Assembly (NCBI GenBank): GCA_963842125.1
Contig: CAWJFE010000005.1
Location: 1,240,001 to 1,304,000 of the forward strand
Direction of reading: 5' to 3'
Length of the DNA stretch: 64,000 nucleotides
Source of the DNA: CAWCWK01 sp963842125
Lineage (GTDB): Bacteria > Pseudomonadota > Alphaproteobacteria > Rhizobiales > CAWCWK01
Positions 8,250 through 17,174 of this stretch are shown here, in pieces (the stretch's first letter is position 1; each line of letters starts with the position of its first letter). The notes beneath the pieces were generated by a model, which saw nothing but the letters and a program-made list of their open reading frames with translations, made no database searches and was not told the origin of the DNA. A program made the position numbers and the translations under genes.

Positions 8250-9542
8250 ATGGCGGAGACCGAGGACACACCGGCGCCGGTCAGGAAGGGTCCAGGCCCG
8301 TTCTCCCGCTTCGAGTGGATGATCGCCTCGCGCTATTTGCGGGCGCGCCGCAAGGAAACGTTCATCTCGGTTATCGCCGGTTTCTCCTTCATAGGCATCA
8401 TGTTGGGCGTCGCGACGCTCATCATCGTCATGTCCGTCATGAATGGTTTTCGGCAGGAGTTGATGTCGAAGATTCTCGGCCTGAACGGCCATCTACTCAT
8501 CCAGACATTCGATCAGCCGACACGCGACTACGAGGGCATTCGCACGGTCATCGAAGGCGTGGACGGCGTCGAGTTCGCGATAGCCTTCGTTGAGGGACAG
8601 GCGCTCGCAAGCAGCGATGTCGGTGCGTCCGGCGCGCTCGTGCGCGGTCTGACGCCGGAGGATCTCGCCAAACTGACCTCGATCGCCGACAGCGCGGGAC
8701 AGGGTGCCATGGACCGTTTCGCGGCCGAGGGCGGCGTCCTGCCGGGCGGACGTCTGGCAGGTTCGCTCGGGCTCGGCACGGGAGACAACCTTACGCTCGT
8801 GAGCCCGCGCGGCGAGGTCACGCCCTTCGGTGTCACGCCGCGCATCGTCGGCTATCCGATCGTCGGCACGTTTCAGATCGGCATGGCCGAGTTCGACAGC
8901 GCTATCGTCTATCTGCCCCTCGCCGAGGCACAGGACTACTTCAACACCGGCGAGGGCGTGACGGCGATCGAGGTCTATATCGACGATCCGGACGATGTGG
9001 ACGCGGTTCACGAGCGCATCGCCGCCGCCGTGCCGGAACCGCTGATCGTCACCGATTGGCGCCAGAGGAACGCGACATTCTTCTCGGCGTTGCAGATCGA
9101 GCGGAATGTGATGTTCGTCATCCTCACGCTCATCGTCCTCGTCGCGGCGCTCAACATCGTCTCTGGCCTCACGATGCTGGTGAAGGACAAGGGTAAGGAC
9201 ATCGCAATCGTCCGCACCATGGGGGCCACGCGTGGCGCGATCCTGCGCATTTTCGTCATGACGGGTGCCGCCATCGGTGTCGTCGGAACCCTGGCGGGTC
9301 TCGTCCTCGGCACCATCATCTGTCTGAACGTCGAGAACCTGCGCCAGCTCCTCTCGCGCCTAAGCGGGACCGAACTCTTCTCGCCGGACATATACTTCCT
9401 TTCGCAGCTGCCGGCCGAGATGGAGGCGGGGGAGGTGACGATGGTCGTCGTGATGGCGCTTGTCCTTTCACTTCTCGCCACCCTCTATCCGGCTTGGAGA
9501 GCGGCGCAACTCGATCCCGTTCAGGCTCTGCGCAACGAATGA
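8250..9542 (+). CDS. lolC: Lipoprotein-releasing ABC transporter permease (LolC/LolE family)
   Basis: This 430-residue inner-membrane permease works with LolD to extract outer-membrane lipoproteins and pass them to LolA. It has the expected layout: an N-terminal helix (around residues 40-65, ETFISVIAGFSFIGIMLGVA), a large periplasmic MacB-like domain (about 70-285) and three C-terminal helices (about 290-425). There is only one permease here, as is usual in alphaproteobacteria, so it probably forms a homodimer rather than a LolC/LolE pair. Its stop overlaps the start of lolD. Confidence 0.95.
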   Translation: MAETEDTPAPVRKGPGPFSRFEWMIASRYLRARRKETFISVIAGFSFIGIMLGVATLIIVMSVMNGFRQELMSKILGLNGHLLIQTFDQPTRDYEGIRTVIEGVDGVEFAIAFVEGQALASSDVGASGALVRGLTPEDLAKLTSIADSAGQGAMDRFAAEGGVLPGGRLAGSLGLGTGDNLTLVSPRGEVTPFGVTPRIVGYPIVGTFQIGMAEFDSAIVYLPLAEAQDYFNTGEGVTAIEVYIDDPDDVDAVHERIAAAVPEPLIVTDWRQRNATFFSALQIERNVMFVILTLIVLVAALNIVSGLTMLVKDKGKDIAIVRTMGATRGAILRIFVMTGAAIGVVGTLAGLVLGTIICLNVENLRQLLSRLSGTELFSPDIYFLSQLPAEMEAGEVTMVVVMALVLSLLATLYPAWRAAQLDPVQALRNE

Positions 9543-10222
9543 ACGCCGCACCTCTCCGCCTCGAAGGCGTCACCCGGACCTTCTCCCAAGGCGAACAGAC
9601 GCTCGATGTTCTGCGCGGGGTCGACTTGACGCTCAACGAGGGCGAACTCGTCGCGCTCGTCGGCCCTTCGGGTTCCGGCAAGTCGACCCTCCTCCAAATT
9701 GCCGGCCTTCTGGAGCCTCCGGATGGCGGCGAGGTCTATTTGAACGGCGAGGCGAGCCGCGCTTTGAACGACGACGCCCGCGCGGCCCTGCGCCGGGATG
9801 CGATCGGCTTCGTCTATCAGGCGCATCATCTTCTCCCCGAATTCAGTGCGATCGAGAACGTCGTCCTCCCGCAGCTCATCGCCGGCCTCGACAATGCGGA
9901 GGCGGACGAGCGGGGGCGGCAGCTTCTCGGCATGCTCGGCTTAGAGGACCGCGCCGACCATCGCCCGTCCGAACTCTCGGGCGGCGAGCAGCAGCGCGTC
10001 GCGGTCGCCCGCGCTCTGGCCAATGCGCCGAGCGTGCTCCTGGCCGATGAGCCGACGGGGAACCTCGACCCCGATACATCGGAGCGCGTCTTCAAGCTAT
10101 TGACCGGACTGGTGAAAGCCGCGCGCGTTGCCGCGCTCGTCGCTACCCACAACCTCGATCTCGCGGCCCGTATGGACCGGCGCGTGACCGTGCGAGACGG
10201 GGTCGTCGTCGAACTCGACTGA
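9539..10222 (+). CDS. lolD: Lipoprotein-releasing ABC transporter ATP-binding protein
   Basis: LolD (227 aa) is the ATPase of the lipoprotein-release transporter. Walker A GPSGSGKST is near residue 42, the Q-loop is YQAHHLLPEFSA, the ABC signature is LSGGEQQRVAVARAL, and Walker B is VLLADEPTGNLD, followed by the switch histidine in ATHN. The ATG at 9539 overlaps the lolC stop (ATGA), which is the family-length start; the frame is open a little further upstream to 9494 but that would add an unsupported extension. Operon with lolC. Confidence 0.96.
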   Translation: MNAAPLRLEGVTRTFSQGEQTLDVLRGVDLTLNEGELVALVGPSGSGKSTLLQIAGLLEPPDGGEVYLNGEASRALNDDARAALRRDAIGFVYQAHHLLPEFSAIENVVLPQLIAGLDNAEADERGRQLLGMLGLEDRADHRPSELSGGEQQRVAVARALANAPSVLLADEPTGNLDPDTSERVFKLLTGLVKAARVAALVATHNLDLAARMDRRVTVRDGVVVELD

Positions 10223-10223
10223 C

Positions 10224-10239
10224 GTGGCGGGCCCGCCAC
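10224..10239. promoter_or_regulatory. 16-base perfect palindrome after lolD
   Basis: GTGGCGGG followed directly by CCCGCCAC forms a perfect palindrome two bases after the lolD stop. It has no loop and no T-run, so it is more like a protein-binding dyad or a cruciform than a terminator. Its function is unknown. Confidence 0.35.
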
Positions 10240-10387
10240 AGGCTGGCGACGACGATGGGCGAGATCCACATCCGTTGAAGACTCCCGCCGAAGACTCCTG
10301 TTGATAACCGTGCGGCCGGGGCGGGGCGGAAGGGACTCGTCCACCCCTTCCGATCCATCTTGGAGGTCTTTCCCGGAGGCAGAGTTC

Positions 10388-13300
10388 ATGAGTCGCGGTG
10401 CGGAACAGGCCTTCGTCCATCTCCGCGTCCATAGCGCCTATTCCCTCTCCGAGGGTGCTCTGAAGATCGACCGGCTCGTCGGGCTTGCTCAGGCAGACGG
10501 CCAGCCCGCGGTCGCGCTGACCGACACCAATAACCTCTTCGGTGCGCTCGAATTTTCCGAGAAGGCGAAGGCGAAGGGCGTGCAGCCCATCGTCGGACTG
10601 TCGCTGTCGCTCGACGTCGGCGATGCACCCGACCGCAACGGGCGCCCGAAGCCCATGCCGGCTATCGCCCTCCTTGCCGCCAATGAGACCGGCTATCGCA
10701 ACCTCATGGCTCTTGCGAGCTACGCCTATCTCTCGAAGGCAGACGAGGAGGCGCCCCATTCCGACTGGGACACGCTGCGCCGGCACTCGGAAGGGGTCCT
10801 CGCTCTCGCAGGCGGCCCGGGCGGCCCGCTCGACACCGCTCTTCGCGACGGTCGTGAGGATGACGCCTCGGAGCGGCTCGACACCCTGCTTTCGATCTAC
10901 GGCGATTCCCTCTGGATGGAGCTACAGCGCCATAGCGGCGCGAAACATGCGAAGGTGGAGCCCTGGCTCGTCGAGCGCGCCTTCGCGCGCGGCATCCCCA
11001 TCGTCGCGACGAACCAGTGCTATTTTCCGGAGAGCGCCGATTACGAGGCGCATGACGCGTTGCGCTGCATCGCCAATGCCGAGTTCGTCGGTGACGAGCG
11101 ACGCGCTCGCTTGCCGGAAACGCACCACTTCCGCTCCCGGGCCGAAATGGCCGAACTCTTCGCTGACCTGCCCGAGGCGCTGGAACAGACGTTGGAGATC
11201 GCTCACCAATGCTCGCACCGCCCGCTGAAAAGGGCGCCGCTGTTGCCGCGCTTCACCGGGGGCGCGAGCGCCGATGCCGAGGCGGCTGAGAACGCGGAAG
11301 CGCAAGCTCTGCGTGATCAGGCGGCCGCCGGCCTAAAGGAACGTCTCCGCACGCGTGGGCTGGTCGCGGGCAAGGACCGAAAAGAGTACGAAGATCGCTT
11401 GGCTTACGAGCTCGACGTAATCGAGAACATGAAGTTCCCAGGCTACTTCCTCATCGTCTCGGACTTCATCAAGTGGGCCAAGGCACAGGGTATTCCGGTC
11501 GGGCCCGGACGCGGTTCGGGTGCGGGTTCGCTCGTCGCCTATTCGCTGATGATCACGGACCTCGATCCGCTCCAGTTCGACCTCCTCTTCGAGCGCTTCC
11601 TCAATCCTGAACGTGTGTCGATGCCGGACTTCGACATCGACTTCTGTCAGGAGCGCCGCGACGAGGTGATCGCCTATGTGCGCGATCGCTACGGGCATGA
11701 TCAGGTCGCGGCCATTATCACCTTCGGAACGCTGCAGGCCCGCGCCGTGCTGCGCGATGTCGGCCGCGTGCTCGAGATGCCGTTTCGGCAGGTCGATGGC
11801 CTGTGCAAGCTTGTACCGTTCGTTCCGACGAACCCGAAGACCCTCCAACAGAGCATTGACGAGGAGCCGCGCCTCAAGGCCGAGCGCGATCGCGACCCGC
11901 ATGTCCGGCGCCTCATGGATATCGCGCTCAAGCTCGAGGGGCTGCATCGCCACGCCTCGACGCATGCTGCGGGCGTCGTCATCGGCGACAGACCGCTGCA
12001 CGAGTTGGTGGCGCTCTTCCGGGACCCGCGTTCGCCGATGCCGGCGACCCAGTTCAACATGAAGTGGGTCGAGAGCGCCGGGCTGGTGAAGTTCGACTTT
12101 CTTGGCCTCAAGACACTCACCGTCGTGCAGCACGCCGTCAATCTCATACAGGAGAAGGGCGACGTGGCGTTCGATATCAACGCGATCCCGCTCGACGATC
12201 CTGCGGCCTACAAGGTCATGGCGGATGCGGAGACGACCGGCGTCTTCCAGCTGGAATCCGTCGGCATGCGGCGCGCACTGGCGGACATGCAGCCCGACCG
12301 GTTCGAGGACATCATCGCGGCCGTGTCGCTATACCGGCCAGGTCCGATGGCGAACATTCCGACCTACTGCGCGCGAAAGCGCGGCGACGAGGAGGTGGAT
12401 GTCCTCCACCCCAAACTGAAGGACATTCTCGGACCGACCTACGGCATCATCGTCTACCAGGAACAGGTGATGCAGATCGCGCAGGTGCTGGCCGGCTACT
12501 CGCTCGCCGAAGCCGACCTCTTGCGCCGCGCGATGGGCAAGAAGATCCGCGCCGAGATGGAGGCGCAGCGCGCCCGGTTCGTGGAGGGCGCCGTTGCGCG
12601 CGATGTCGATGCCGGCCAGGCCAGCATGATCTTCGACCTCGTCGCCAAGTTCGCCGAATACGGGTTCAACAAGTCGCACGCGGCCTGCTACGCCCTCATC
12701 GCCTATCAGACGGCCTGGCTGAAAGCGCACTACCCGCGCGAGCTCTTCTGCGCGCTGATGACCTACGATCAGGGCAATACCGACAAACTGGGCGAATTCG
12801 TACGTGACGCGAAGGAAAAGGGCATTCCCATCCGCCCGCCATGCGTGAACGAAGGGCAGGGCGTCTTTGCGCGGTGGCCGGAGAGCGAGCCGGGCCGCGC
12901 GAACGGCGAACCCTCCATTGCCTATTCCTTGGCCGCCGTGAAAGGCGTGGGCGAGAACGTCGTCGCCGAGATCGTCGCGGCACGGGATGGAAAGCGCTTC
13001 GAGTCCCTGTCGGATTTCGTCGGTCGGATGCCGGCAAAGGTCGTCAACAAGCGCTCGATGGAATGCCTGGCTGCCGCGGGTGCCTTCGACGGTTTGGAGA
13101 AGAACCGCCGCGCGATCCTCGACGGGATCGAGGTGCTGATGCGGGAGATGAATCAGTCGGGCGCGCAGGACGGTGGCATGTTCGGCGAGTTGATGGTCGC
13201 CGCAAAGGTGAAGCTGCCGAGCGTCGAACCCTTTACGCTCTCGCAAAAGCTCGATCGCGAGCACAGCGCGGTAGGCTTCTACGTCTCCGGCCATCCGCTC

Positions 13301-13864
13301 GACGAGGACATGGGGCTCATCCGCAAGCTCGGCCTGACCACCTATGCGGAGTTCCGGGAGGACATCGAGGGTGGGGGCCGTGCGCATGTCCGGATGGCGG
13401 CCGTCGTTACGGCCCGCCGCGAGGTTCGCACCAAGGCTGGCAAGCGGATGGGCATCTTCATGCTGTCCGACATGACTGGCCAGTACGAGGCCACGGCCTT
13501 TTCCGAGGCGCTCGTTCAATACGACCATCTCTTGCAGCAGGACGGCCGGCTCGTCGTCGAGATAGAGGGCGAGGACCGGCCGGAGGGCATGCGTGTCACC
13601 ATCATCCGCGCGCAGCCGCTGGCCGAAGCGGCATCGAAGATCAAGCGGTCATACGCAATTGAGCTCGACGATGGCGCCGCCGCCATTCAGCTCGCGTCGC
13701 GCCTCGGTGCCGGCGGCGAATGCAGCCTCGACCTTTTCGTGCGGACGGGCGACGCCAAGCGCGTGAAGATCCGCCTCCCCAACGGTCACATGACGGCTTC
13801 GGCGGATACGATCAGCGCGCTTCGCCACATGCGAGGCGTAGCGTCGGTCTCGGATATCCTCTAG
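10388..13864 (+). CDS. dnaE: DNA polymerase III subunit alpha
   Basis: DnaE (1158 aa) is the replicative polymerase catalytic subunit. The N-terminal PHP domain begins FVHLRVHSAYSLSEGALK. The polymerase active site includes GPGRGSGAGSLVAY and PDFDIDF with aspartates 414 and 416, equivalent to the E. coli catalytic pair. Thumb, tau-binding and OB regions follow, with YGFNKSHAACYALIAYQTA around residue 758. The ATG at 10388 is chosen because GGAGG lies eight bases upstream and the product then begins like other DnaE1 proteins; the frame runs on to a TTG at 10301 without homology. It is the long DnaE1 type, not the ImuB-linked DnaE2. Confidence 0.97.
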   Translation: MSRGAEQAFVHLRVHSAYSLSEGALKIDRLVGLAQADGQPAVALTDTNNLFGALEFSEKAKAKGVQPIVGLSLSLDVGDAPDRNGRPKPMPAIALLAANETGYRNLMALASYAYLSKADEEAPHSDWDTLRRHSEGVLALAGGPGGPLDTALRDGREDDASERLDTLLSIYGDSLWMELQRHSGAKHAKVEPWLVERAFARGIPIVATNQCYFPESADYEAHDALRCIANAEFVGDERRARLPETHHFRSRAEMAELFADLPEALEQTLEIAHQCSHRPLKRAPLLPRFTGGASADAEAAENAEAQALRDQAAAGLKERLRTRGLVAGKDRKEYEDRLAYELDVIENMKFPGYFLIVSDFIKWAKAQGIPVGPGRGSGAGSLVAYSLMITDLDPLQFDLLFERFLNPERVSMPDFDIDFCQERRDEVIAYVRDRYGHDQVAAIITFGTLQARAVLRDVGRVLEMPFRQVDGLCKLVPFVPTNPKTLQQSIDEEPRLKAERDRDPHVRRLMDIALKLEGLHRHASTHAAGVVIGDRPLHELVALFRDPRSPMPATQFNMKWVESAGLVKFDFLGLKTLTVVQHAVNLIQEKGDVAFDINAIPLDDPAAYKVMADAETTGVFQLESVGMRRALADMQPDRFEDIIAAVSLYRPGPMANIPTYCARKRGDEEVDVLHPKLKDILGPTYGIIVYQEQVMQIAQVLAGYSLAEADLLRRAMGKKIRAEMEAQRARFVEGAVARDVDAGQASMIFDLVAKFAEYGFNKSHAACYALIAYQTAWLKAHYPRELFCALMTYDQGNTDKLGEFVRDAKEKGIPIRPPCVNEGQGVFARWPESEPGRANGEPSIAYSLAAVKGVGENVVAEIVAARDGKRFESLSDFVGRMPAKVVNKRSMECLAAAGAFDGLEKNRRAILDGIEVLMREMNQSGAQDGGMFGELMVAAKVKLPSVEPFTLSQKLDREHSAVGFYVSGHPLDEDMGLIRKLGLTTYAEFREDIEGGGRAHVRMAAVVTARREVRTKAGKRMGIFMLSDMTGQYEATAFSEALVQYDHLLQQDGRLVVEIEGEDRPEGMRVTIIRAQPLAEAASKIKRSYAIELDDGAAAIQLASRLGAGGECSLDLFVRTGDAKRVKIRLPNGHMTASADTISALRHMRGVASVSDIL

Positions 13865-13866
13865 CG

Positions 13867-13909
13867 GGTCACAAAGCTTGCGGTCCGGTCGGTAAAGAGC
13901 TATGTGACC
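13867..13909. other. Strong hairpin between dnaE and rpsB
   Basis: Twelve bases at 13867-13878 (GGTCACAAAGCT) pair with 13898-13909 (AGCTATGTGACC) with one A-A mismatch across a 19-base loop. It begins right after the dnaE stop and lacks a T-tract. It may protect or end the dnaE message or form part of the rpsB leader. Confidence 0.5.
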
Positions 13910-14054
13910 GCCGCGTGAGCGAATCCTGTCTGGGTCGCTCCGCAAATCCACATGCGAGGAAACGGGCGCTTCGCCCATCCGGTCGCGGTGCTGCCTCAAG
14001 CATCGCGTTCCCTTCTCGCAGAGGCTCAACCGGTAAAGACGAGACATACATTCG

Positions 14055-15209
14055 ATGGCAATGCCTGAATTTTCGATGCGCCAGCTTCTCGAGAGCGGCG
14101 TTCACTTCGGCCACCAGAAGCATCGCTGGAACCCGAAGATGAAGCCGTACATCTTTGGCGTCCGCAACAACGTCCACATTCTCGACCTCACGCAGACCGT
14201 GCCGCTTCTCAGCCGCGCGCTGACGGCGGTATCGGATGTCGTGGCGCGCGGTGGACGCGTGCTCTTCGTCGGCACCAAGCGCCAGGCACAGGAGCCGATC
14301 GCGGATGCCGCGAAGCGCTCGGCCCAGTACTTCGTCAACGCCCGCTGGCTCGGCGGCATGCTGACCAACTGGAAGACGATCAACGGCTCGATTACACAGC
14401 TCCGCAAGCTCGACGATCTTCTCAACTCGCCCGAGGCCAACTCGCTCACCAAGAAGGAGCGGCTGACGATCACGCGTAACCGCGACAAGCTGGAGCGGGC
14501 CATAGGCGGTATCAAGGACATGGGCGGCGTGCCCGATCTCCTCTTCATCATCGATACCAACAAGGAGCAGATCGCGATTCAGGAGGCCAAGCGCCTCGGC
14601 ATCCCGATCGTTGCCGTCGTCGATACCAACACCGACCCGGAGGGTATCACCTACCCGATCCCGGGCAATGACGACGCCGGCCGTGCGATCGCGTTCTATT
14701 GCGACATGATCTCGCGCGCCGCCATCGATGGTATCTCCCGCGCGACGTCCGACATGGGCATCGATGTCGGCGCCTCCGAGGATCTGGCGGAGGAGCTTCC
14801 CGCCGACGAGGATCTGGGCGGCGATCGTCCGGCCGGCGAGATCCTGCCGACCGGCGACGCCGGTGCTTTCGGCTTCGAGTATCTGACGGCCCCGCGCGGT
14901 GCGCCCGACGACCTCAACGAGCTCGACGGCATGACGCCGCAGCTCTCCGAGGAACTGAACGAGATCGGTATCTTCCATTTCTGGCAGTTCGCCGGAATGA
15001 AGGATGGCGATGTCTCCGACGTCGAAGGCAAGCTCTCCGTGAAGGGCAAGACCGAGGACTTCCGCTCCCAATCGCAGCTCAAGGTCGGCACCGAGGTCGA
15101 GCTGGCCACGGGCCAGGGCCTCGACCCGAACGACATCCCGAGCCCGGGTCAGTATTCCGACATCGCGACCGTTTCCGGCTCCGAAGCTGGCGACGCACCG
15201 AAGTCGTAA
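14055..15209 (+). CDS. rpsB: 30S ribosomal protein S2 with C-terminal extension
   Basis: S2 binds the 30S subunit late in assembly and recruits S1. Residues 1 to about 235 are standard: SMRQLLESGVHFGHQKHRWN, ARWLGGMLTNW, PDLLFIIDTNKE and a DTNTDP segment. The protein is 384 aa, whereas E. coli S2 is 241. The extra region is an acidic linker (about 236-285) followed by a small helix-hairpin-helix-like domain (about 286-350, ELDGMTPQLSEELNEIGIFH, then FWQFAGMKDGDVSDVEGKL). Similar domains occur as tails on some rhizobial ribosomal proteins. The ATG at 14055 or the in-frame ATG at 14061 could start translation. tsf follows, with a terminator-like hairpin between. Confidence 0.95.
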   Translation: MAMPEFSMRQLLESGVHFGHQKHRWNPKMKPYIFGVRNNVHILDLTQTVPLLSRALTAVSDVVARGGRVLFVGTKRQAQEPIADAAKRSAQYFVNARWLGGMLTNWKTINGSITQLRKLDDLLNSPEANSLTKKERLTITRNRDKLERAIGGIKDMGGVPDLLFIIDTNKEQIAIQEAKRLGIPIVAVVDTNTDPEGITYPIPGNDDAGRAIAFYCDMISRAAIDGISRATSDMGIDVGASEDLAEELPADEDLGGDRPAGEILPTGDAGAFGFEYLTAPRGAPDDLNELDGMTPQLSEELNEIGIFHFWQFAGMKDGDVSDVEGKLSVKGKTEDFRSQSQLKVGTEVELATGQGLDPNDIPSPGQYSDIATVSGSEAGDAPKS

Positions 15210-15250
15210 AGGCGGCGGTGCAGCGCGCACCCCACCCGTTTCACCTTCGA

Positions 15251-15280
15251 GCGAACGGGGCCTTCTGGCCCCGTTTTCGC
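15251..15280 (+). terminator. Terminator/attenuator hairpin between rpsB and tsf
   Basis: GCGAACGGGGCC pairs with GGCCCCGTTTTCGC across a TTCT loop, giving a GC-rich 8-base core plus further pairs around a two-base bulge; a TTTT run sits in the 3' arm. This placement suggests partial termination that sets different rpsB and tsf levels. Confidence 0.7.
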
Positions 15281-15352
15281 TAGCCACACCATATCCCTGT
15301 CACACATCGGGCCGACCTGTTCGGCCCATCAGAGAACCCAAGCGAGGACCCA

Positions 15353-16282
15353 ATGGCCACGATCACTGCCGCCATGGTGAAAGAGCTGCGCGAGACGACC
15401 GGCGCTGGCATGATGGATTGCAAGACCGCACTCAAGGAGACCGACGGCGACATGGACGCCGCGCTCGACTGGCTGCGCGCCAAGGGCATCGCCAAGGCTG
15501 GCAAGAAGGCCGGCCGCACGGCCGCCGAGGGCCTGGTCGGCGTGGAGAGCGCCGGCAAGCACGCCGCGATGGTGGAGGTGAACTCCGAGACCGACTTCGT
15601 CTCCCGCAATCCCGAGTTCCAGGCGTTCGTCCGCGAGGTCACCAAGACCGCGATCAACACCGACGGTTCGGCCGATGCGATCACCGCTGCGCACTTCCCC
15701 GGTGACACGCAGACCATCGGCGACAAGCTGCAGGCTCTCGTGGCGACCATCGGCGAGAACATGTCGGTCCGGCGGGGCGTCACGCTCGAGGTCGGCAAGG
15801 GTGTTGTCGCGTCCTACGTCCACAACGCGGTCTCGGAAGGCCTCGGCCGCATCGGCGTGCTCGTTGCGCTGGAGTCGGAGGGCGACGTCGACAAGCTGAT
15901 GCAGCTTGGCAAGCAGGTCGCGATGCATGTCGCCGCCGCGCAGCCGGTCGCGTTGACGATCGAGGACGTCGACCCGGCGCTCGTGGAGCGTGAGCGGGCC
16001 GTATTCACCGAGCAGGCGCGCGAGTCGGGCAAGCCGGACAACATCATCGAGAAGATGGTGGAGGGCCGCATTCGCAAGTTCTACGAAGAGTCGGTGCTGA
16101 CCAAGCAGACCTTCGTCGTTGACGGCGAAACGCCCGTCGAGAAGTACATCGCGAACTCCGAGGGCGACATCGGCGCTCCGATCACGCTCAAGGCGTTCGA
16201 GCGCTTTGTGATCGGCGAAGGCATCGAGAAGGAAGAGACCGACTTCGCTGCCGAGGTTGCCGCCACCGCCGGCAAGGGCTAA
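15353..16282 (+). CDS. tsf: Elongation factor Ts
   Basis: EF-Ts (309 aa) is the nucleotide exchange factor for EF-Tu. The N-terminal UBA-like domain (VKELRETTGAGMMDCKTALK) contacts EF-Tu, and the core has the conserved VEVNSETDFVSRN motif around residue 75 that includes the TDF exchange site. The C-terminal region matches family length. It lies in the conserved rpsB-tsf-pyrH-frr order, and a GGACCC-type purine stretch (GCGAGGACCC) precedes the ATG. Confidence 0.98.
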   Translation: MATITAAMVKELRETTGAGMMDCKTALKETDGDMDAALDWLRAKGIAKAGKKAGRTAAEGLVGVESAGKHAAMVEVNSETDFVSRNPEFQAFVREVTKTAINTDGSADAITAAHFPGDTQTIGDKLQALVATIGENMSVRRGVTLEVGKGVVASYVHNAVSEGLGRIGVLVALESEGDVDKLMQLGKQVAMHVAAAQPVALTIEDVDPALVERERAVFTEQARESGKPDNIIEKMVEGRIRKFYEESVLTKQTFVVDGETPVEKYIANSEGDIGAPITLKAFERFVIGEGIEKEETDFAAEVAATAGKG

Positions 16283-16313
16283 GTCCCCGCCCGGCTGGGG
16301 CGCGCGAACCGCT

Positions 16314-16333
16314 CCGCCGGCTTCGGTCGGCGG
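16314..16333 (+). other. cUUCGg-capped hairpin in the tsf-pyrH gap
   Basis: CCGCCGGC / GGTCGGCGG-type pairing closes on a C(UUCG)G tetraloop (loop 16322-16325), one of the most stable RNA folds. An outer GTCCCC (16283-16288) / GGGGAC pair could extend it. There is no T-run; an RNA processing or pause site is more likely than a terminator. Confidence 0.5.
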
Positions 16334-16354
16334 GCGGGCGAGGGGACGACTACG

Positions 16355-17068
16355 ATGACTTTGAAGTACACGCGGGTCCTGCTGAAGATATCCGGCGAAG
16401 CCTTGATGGGCCCCGAAGCGTTCGGTCATCACAAACCCACCGTCGATGGCATCATCGACGACATCGTCGAGGCCCATGTCGCCGGCGCCCAGGTCGCGCT
16501 CGTCGTCGGAGCCGGCAACTATATGCGAGGTTCGGCACTGGCCGACAGCGGAATCGACCGCGTCAGCGCCGACCATATGGGCATGCTCGCGATCGTCATA
16601 AACGGCATCGCACTCGCCGGCGCGCTCCGCGACCGGGGCATAGATGCGCGCGTGATGTCGGCGTTCCCGATCCAGGGCATATGCGAGACCTACAGTCGCG
16701 CGAAGGCCGTACACCACCTGGGTGTTGGCCGTGTGACGATCTTCGTCGCCGGGATCGGTCAGCCCTTCTTCACGACCGACACGACGGCGGCGCTCCGCGC
16801 GGCGGAGATCGGCGCCGACGTCATCCTCAAGGGCACGCAGGTGGACGGCGTCTACTCGGCCGACCCCAACAAGGACCCGAGCGCGACACGTTACGAGACC
16901 GTCACCTTCAACGAGGCGATCGCGAAAGACCTCAAGGTGATGGACACCGCCGCCTTCGCTCTCGCGCGCGATTCCAACACACCCATCGTCGTCTATTCGC
17001 TGCAGGATAGCGGCGGCCTCATCGCCGTCTTGAGCGGCGAGGGACGATGCACGACGGTGACGAACTGA
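16355..17068 (+). CDS. pyrH: UMP kinase
   Basis: PyrH (237 aa) phosphorylates UMP to UDP in pyrimidine nucleotide synthesis and belongs to the amino acid kinase fold, unlike eukaryotic UMP/CMP kinases. Visible elements are the phosphate loop KISGEALMG near residue 10, VVGAGNYMRG, DHMGMLAIVINGIAL, and the C-terminal ADVILKGTQVDGVYSADP region. The family is normally regulated by GTP and UTP. It is cotranscribed in the tsf-pyrH-frr run; frr begins about 100 bases downstream. Confidence 0.97.
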   Translation: MTLKYTRVLLKISGEALMGPEAFGHHKPTVDGIIDDIVEAHVAGAQVALVVGAGNYMRGSALADSGIDRVSADHMGMLAIVINGIALAGALRDRGIDARVMSAFPIQGICETYSRAKAVHHLGVGRVTIFVAGIGQPFFTTDTTAALRAAEIGADVILKGTQVDGVYSADPNKDPSATRYETVTFNEAIAKDLKVMDTAAFALARDSNTPIVVYSLQDSGGLIAVLSGEGRCTTVTN

Positions 17069-17174
17069 ACGGGTTCGATTGACGGGTCCGGCCTCACACG
17101 ACATACACCGAAGCCACACGAACCGACTCTTCGCGCGCGCATCGCCGTGCGCCGACCGTACTGACGGGGCCGCA

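Noticed and set aside
15329..17119. A 596-codon minus-strand frame opposite tsf and pyrH
   Set aside because: Same pattern: a mirror of codon bias in tsf and pyrH, low hydrophobic order and no motif.
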